From NCBI RefSeq assembly GCF_029168945.1, contig NC_083607.1, positions 13,286,001-13,350,000 on the forward strand: a DNA stretch of 64,000 bases. The letters are read 5' to 3'. A program made the position numbers and the translations under genes. This stretch comes from Cannabis sativa (taxonomy: Eukaryota; Streptophyta; Magnoliopsida; Rosales; Cannabaceae). Below the pieces are notes generated by a model that worked only from the letters and a program-made list of their open reading frames with translations, was not told the origin of the DNA and searched no databases. Of this stretch, positions 60,404-64,000 are shown in pieces (within the stretch, counting starts at the first letter, position 1; every line of letters starts with the position of its first letter).

Positions 60404-60541
60404 ATGGATAAAGAATAGATGAAAGGAAATAGATTGTTTACGGAATATGAAGAGGGTATTGAGTATTTCATGAAATTTGCCATAAAAAATAGCAGCGATC
60501 CTAATATGATACCTTGCCTATGTGTGAAAATTTTAAAAAAG
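60404..60541 (+). pseudogene. First exon of a CACTA (En/Spm) transposase, with a stop
   Basis: ATG at 60404 opens MDKE, a TAG, then MKGNRLFTEYEEGIEYFMKF and a stretch ending PCLCVKILKK, followed by a GTGAGT splice donor. This matches the transposase-associated domain at the N-terminus of plant CACTA TNP-type proteins, where the early residues read Asp-Arg/Lys-x-Trp-Met. The stop replaces the Trp (TGG to TAG). One of the cysteines of the usual CPCxxC motif is preserved in context. No further exons follow before the MITE at 60736, so the element is truncated. Confidence 0.75.
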
Positions 60542-60735
60542 GTGAGTGGTGTATAGGTAAGATTATACCTTTACAAAGCTTTTATAGTTTCGTCATACAA
60601 ACAATCTCAATAGTTCAAAGAATATTTTTAACGGTTAGAAAAATTTAAGAGACCTAATTTAGTATATATTAAAGTTTAAGAGATAAAAATCCTAATTAAT
60701 TGTATGCTAAATATAGCATTTACTAATTTTTTTAG

Positions 60736-61321
60736 GTAAATTGCGGCATTAATACTTAATGTTTCAGATTTTATACACTTAAATACTTTATATTTATTTT
60801 GGAGGCAAAAATACTCAATGTTACAATTCTCTTATACCATTACTGCCACTTCCGTTAACTCGTAAATATGGACATGTAGAGGGCACAGATGCATTACATT
60901 TATTTATTTTATTTTAAAATTTAATATTCTTATTATCAAAAACTAAATACTACTTGTTTAAAAAAAAAATAAGAGAGATGCAATACTAAATTATCATAGC
61001 TGAGTGAACCAGTGCAGTATATGGAACATGATTATCGAATTGAAGTGTCAATATCATGTGAAAATTGTAATGAGAACTGTTTTTTTTTTTTGAAATAAGT
61101 AGCATTTAGTTTTTGATATTAAGAATATTAAGTTTTAAAATAAATAAAGAAAATAAATGTAATGCATCTCAACCCTCAACGTGTCCATATTTATGAGTTA
61201 ACTAAAGTGGTAGTAACAGATATAAGAGAATTGTAACATTAAGTATTTTTCCCTCTAAAAATAAAAATAAGATACTTAAACATATAAAATCTGAAATATT
61301 AATTATTTATACTTTAATTTA
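60736..61321. mobile_element. Mutator-type MITE (586 bp) with long inverted arms
   Basis: The arms are inverted copies over more than 200 bases (left: CTCAATGTTACAATTCTCTT; right, reversed: CTTAATGTTACAATTCTCTT). Near-identical 9-base flanks TTTTTTTAG (60727-60735) and TTTTTGTAG (61322-61330) fit a Mutator duplication with one change. The left end GTAAATTGCGGCAT resembles the start of the element at 32893. No ORF is present. Confidence 0.75.
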
Positions 61322-61504
61322 TTTTTGTAGTACTAAATTTAGCCTATTTTTCAGTCAGTGCATTGGAATGGTCTAACTACTACTATAACTCTTTACTAAA
61401 AATTACAGGATGTATTTAGAATCTCAAAATCACACGTGTTTCTTTTTCTTCTTCTTTCTACTCTATTACATTCCAGAAATAAAAAAATAATAAAAAAAAG
61501 TAGT

Positions 61505-61554
61505 ATTTGTGACAGAATTTTTTTTTTTTTTTTTTGAAATCATTTGTGACAGAA
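61505..61554 (-). repeat. 13-bp direct repeat around an 18-T run (minute retro-insertion)
   Basis: ATTTGTGACAGAA occurs at 61505-61517 and 61542-61554, separated by 18 T and GAAATC. It looks like a target-site duplication around a minus-strand poly-A tail with almost no body. Confidence 0.5.
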
Positions 61555-61770
61555 ATTTTTTTTTGGTGGAAAGGGGGGTGCGAAGCACCCATTCAATAAA
61601 AAAGAGCGAAAGACAGAATAAACGGCAGGGTCTCAAAGGAACCCCCCAAATAAAAGCAAACTGAAGAAACTAACAATAGAGAAGCTAGGAAAGGGAAGAA
61701 CAAAAGAGAACCAACATGTCTCAAGAAACAGAATGAAAGCAAAGAAACAAAAACATTAAAAAAAAGAACT
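61555..61770 (-). mobile_element. 3' end of a LINE, minus strand
   Basis: On the minus strand the sequence ends GGGTGCTTCGCACCCCCC, TTTCCACC and a poly-A run. A GC hairpin just before a poly-A tail is characteristic of the 3' ends of many plant LINEs. Only about 200 bases remain and no domain is readable; the inner boundary is uncertain. Confidence 0.5.
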
Positions 61771-62485
61771 TAAAGTAACATATTTAGTAGTATCACTCAC
61801 AATTTTATTTGCAGCAACTAATAACATTAAACAATCAATCCAGATACATTACACACAAATAGTTCTAAACAACAAATAATATTAGAGTGTTAAAAAGCAT
61901 AGATCTATCATCTATGCATGTGTTGTGTTATTATTTTCAAATTTCATTCTTTGTTATATTATATCTTATCAAACTTTTTTTTTCCTCTTTGAAGAAGCTT
62001 TTTAGCTGTAAAAGAAGACTTGACAAACACTATTCTGGATATTTAATTTTGATTTATTTATTTATTAATGACAACTTTGGATCCTTCATTGATCAATAAA
62101 GGGGAATTTCGAACCAGGAAGAGTGTAAAGTAGAGGGTTCTCATTATTCTTTTTTAACACTAGCTTGTTTGTCCATGTTCTATAACTTACATCACAACTA
62201 ATAATAATAAATTCATTTTCATCTTGGAAACATTCAAATAAGAAAATTTCCTTTTAAAAAATAAATAAAGTGTCATTATTAATGCTTTAGCATTTCTTTT
62301 CTGTAACATATAATTCCTTTTCTTATTTAATCTTTTACTTTTTGAAAGAAAAATATATAATATCTTGAAAATAGTTGTTGCTATTAATTTACTTCTTTCT
62401 CACTACCATAGTAATAAAACTTTATTAATAGAAATTTAAAACAAAATACTTTGCGGGCCAGTTGTTTGCTTGGTTTTCGAACTCA
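61771..62485. other. AT-rich spacer with no recognised feature
   Basis: No gene, inverted repeat or RNA gene is seen. The 70-codon frame at 61887-62099 is AT-driven and lacks any motif. Confidence 0.45.
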
Positions 62486-63610
62486 GGTGGCGTTTGGTTT
62501 AGAGGAATGAAAATTTAAGAATAGGAATGAAAATGAGAATAACAATAAGAATGAAATTGAATAAAATTTAAAATACATAAACAAAATTGACAAAAAAAAT
62601 TATTACATTTTTTTTATTATGTATTGGAATGGTATTTTTTTTATTTTAAAATGGAAAAGTCATTCCACGAAAATGGTGGAAATATCATTCCATTAGAATA
62701 ACATTCTAATACTTTAATATGCAACCAAATAAATGAATGAAATGAAAATTGTTTCTTTTTCATTCCATTCCATTTCCTTAATGGCGCGTTTACTAAACTG
62801 TAATTGGCATGAGAATAATCAATGGGAGAAATGTGTCAGTTTAAAATAGAAAATAATCGGAAACTATATTTTATCACTACAAGAAATGTCACTTTTACCA
62901 GCACAGTTCGCTACTGCGCTGGTAAAAGTAACTTTTACCAGCACATTTCAAAAACTGCGCTGGCAAAGAAATCAAAGTTTTACCAGCGTACATTTGCAGT
63001 GGCTAAAATCTAACTTTTACCGGCACATTTACGCGCTAGGAAAAATCTTTTTTGCCAGCGCTTTTTATTTTATGCTGGAAAAAGTTCTAATACCAACATT
63101 GATTTGCCAACCCCTTTTTACCAACACATCGTAGGTAAATTCTATTTTACCAGCGCAATACTAACTTTATTGCCAGCACAAAAATGTGCTGGCAAAAGTG
63201 ACATTTCTTGTATTGTATTATGTTGTTTATTAAACTGTCCCGAAAGAAAACTAGAATCATATTATTTTGTTTACATAATTAGGAAAGGTAATCAGAATGC
63301 TTCAATTTAACAAAATTGCCATTATTAGAACATGTAATTATTTTTTTTTTATAGATTTTTAAAGAGCATATGTATCTTTTTTATTTTTAATTAATAAAAT
63401 TAAAATTAAAATAAATTAAATTAGGAAAGGGAAAGGTATTCCTTATAAAAATGTGGAGAACCTTTCCTTTTATTTTCTCCCTAATTTGTGTGGGTCTCAC
63501 TACTTTGTCCCTTTCCAAAATTTAGTAACCAATTGTATGAGAATCAATATCATACCATTCATTCTCACTTCCTATAAGTAAATATGTCATAACTCCAACC
63601 AAACGCCACC
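62486..63610. mobile_element. PIF/Harbinger-like MITE
   Basis: The ends are perfect 14-bp inverted repeats, GGTGGCGTTTGGTT and AACCAAACGCCACC, flanked by TCA on both sides (62483-62485, 63611-63613). GAATG/CATTCC-rich subterminal sequence and a 3-bp duplication are typical of PIF/Harbinger MITEs. It contains a nested CACTA-type MITE and has no coding capacity. Confidence 0.75.
62875..63215. mobile_element. CACTA-type MITE nested in the Harbinger-like MITE
   Basis: It starts CACTACAAGAAATGTCAC and ends GTGACATTTCTTGTATTG, with a 3-bp duplication TAT (62872-62874, 63216-63218). The interior is made of variants of TTTTACCAGCGCA and its inverse TGCGCTGGTAAAA. The short ORFs reported here are readings through these repeats. 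Confidence 0.85.
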
Positions 63611-63650
63611 TCAATTATTAAGTTTATTGGTATATTGGTCCATATTACTG

Positions 63651-63882
63651 TGTTGTCATTAGTATACTGTTATTAGTTGTTAGCTTATTGTATAGAGCTA
63701 GTTAGTTTATAAGTCGGTTTGTGTTTTCAGTTATAACTGTTTTCTGTTAAAACGGTTGTCTCCTCTTTTCTTGGGTCTGTTTTGTACTGAAGTCCAAGCT
63801 ATATATAAGCTTGCCTCTCCTCTGTTTAGATTAATCAAATTCATTTTTCTCTTTGCAAGATTACGATTCCCTTTTCTCAACA
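63651..63882 (+). repeat. 5' LTR (232 bp) of a Copia retrotransposon running off the window
   Basis: It starts TGTTGTCATTAG, has a TATA box (CTATATATAAGC near 63799-63810), and ends CTTTTCTCAACA. A primer-binding site follows immediately. Its short length fits small-LTR Copia lineages. The 5 bases before it are TACTG; the matching duplication, if any, is outside the window. Confidence 0.8.
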
Positions 63883-63894
63883 TGATATTAGAGC
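63883..63894 (+). other. Primer-binding site of the right-edge Copia element
   Basis: TGATATTAGAGC directly follows the LTR terminus CAACA and matches TGGTATCAGAGC with two changes, the initiator-Met tRNA complement. Confidence 0.8.
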
Positions 63895-64000
63895 GAGAAA
63901 GATAAGCTTTCTTGTCCAATCCTCCCAGCTGTCGTGTCTTCCTCTCTGGCGTAGCTGCATTTTTCTCGATCTTCTTCTTCTCTGATCTGGTGATCTCCTT
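63895..64000 (+). mobile_element. Leader of the right-edge Copia element (incomplete)
   Basis: Pyrimidine-rich untranslated leader follows the primer-binding site (CGATCTTCTTCTTCTCTGAT). Gag would be expected just beyond the window; nothing coding is visible here. Confidence 0.5.

Noticed and set aside
62822..63310. Three short plus-strand frames
   Set aside because: They read through the hairpin units of the CACTA-type MITE and its flanks.
1..64000. CRISPR arrays, rRNA or tRNA genes, organelle-derived inserts
   Set aside because: No spaced identical short repeats, rRNA motifs, tRNA cloverleafs or organelle genes were recognised; the regular repeats are all transposon-related.

Overview
The window reads as repeat-dense nuclear DNA of a flowering plant, almost certainly a eudicot. 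It is strongly AT-rich, has plant-type LTR retrotransposons of the Copia and Gypsy classes, plant-type hAT, Mutator, CACTA and PIF/Harbinger-like elements, a Helitron and a LINE, and a single intact host gene whose protein closely resembles the eudicot aspartic protease PCS1. I cannot name the species from the sequence. There is no operon, CRISPR array, rRNA or tRNA gene that I can support.

Layout, left to right. 1-1351: 5' end of a decayed Copia (SIRE-like) element (LTR end, primer-binding site, broken gag). 1352-1858: an LTR fragment. 1859-28998: a 27-kb composite on the minus strand, made of LTR, internal, LTR, internal, LTR of one non-autonomous, Copia-derived family. Several later insertions lie in it: a 4.8-kb hAT element with a dead transposase (3139-7905), two solo LTRs (8564-10453 and 26344-28068) and a Mutator-like element (22616-24292). 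28999-30799: a truncated CACTA-type MITE and a truncated LTR. 30800-32736: 3' part of a probable Gypsy (Tat-like) element with an antisense ORF and an LTR. 32893-34427: a Mutator-like element with long inverted arms that seems to carry a captured host fragment. 34479-39526: a 5'-truncated LINE split by a solo LTR (36016-37908). 39865-41839: a non-autonomous Helitron carrying an exon that looks like part of an EMSY-like (EML) gene.

42519-43838 is the one intact gene, an intronless PCS1-like aspartic protease. It is followed by a 194-bp hAT MITE (44670-44863) and a stretch I could not identify. That stretch is split by a solo LTR (46052-57561), which itself contains a complete 9.8-kb copy of the non-autonomous family (47356-57117). 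57567-60248 is unidentified or featureless. 60249-61321 holds a broken CACTA transposase first exon and a Mutator-type MITE. 61505-61770 holds poly-T and LINE tail debris. 62486-63610 is a Harbinger-like MITE with a CACTA-type MITE inside it. 63651-64000 is the 5' LTR and start of another Copia element that runs off the window.

The most notable system is the non-autonomous LTR family. At least eleven LTR copies or parts related to it occur in 64 kb. Its three internal regions share the same decayed integrase/RT-linker and RNase H remnants and the same loss of the RT core, so it appears to have multiplied after losing its own enzymes. The internal regions also share a foldable GC-rich block standing out of AT-rich sequence. 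Nearly every insertion boundary was fixed by its target-site duplication, which allows the order of nesting to be read directly.
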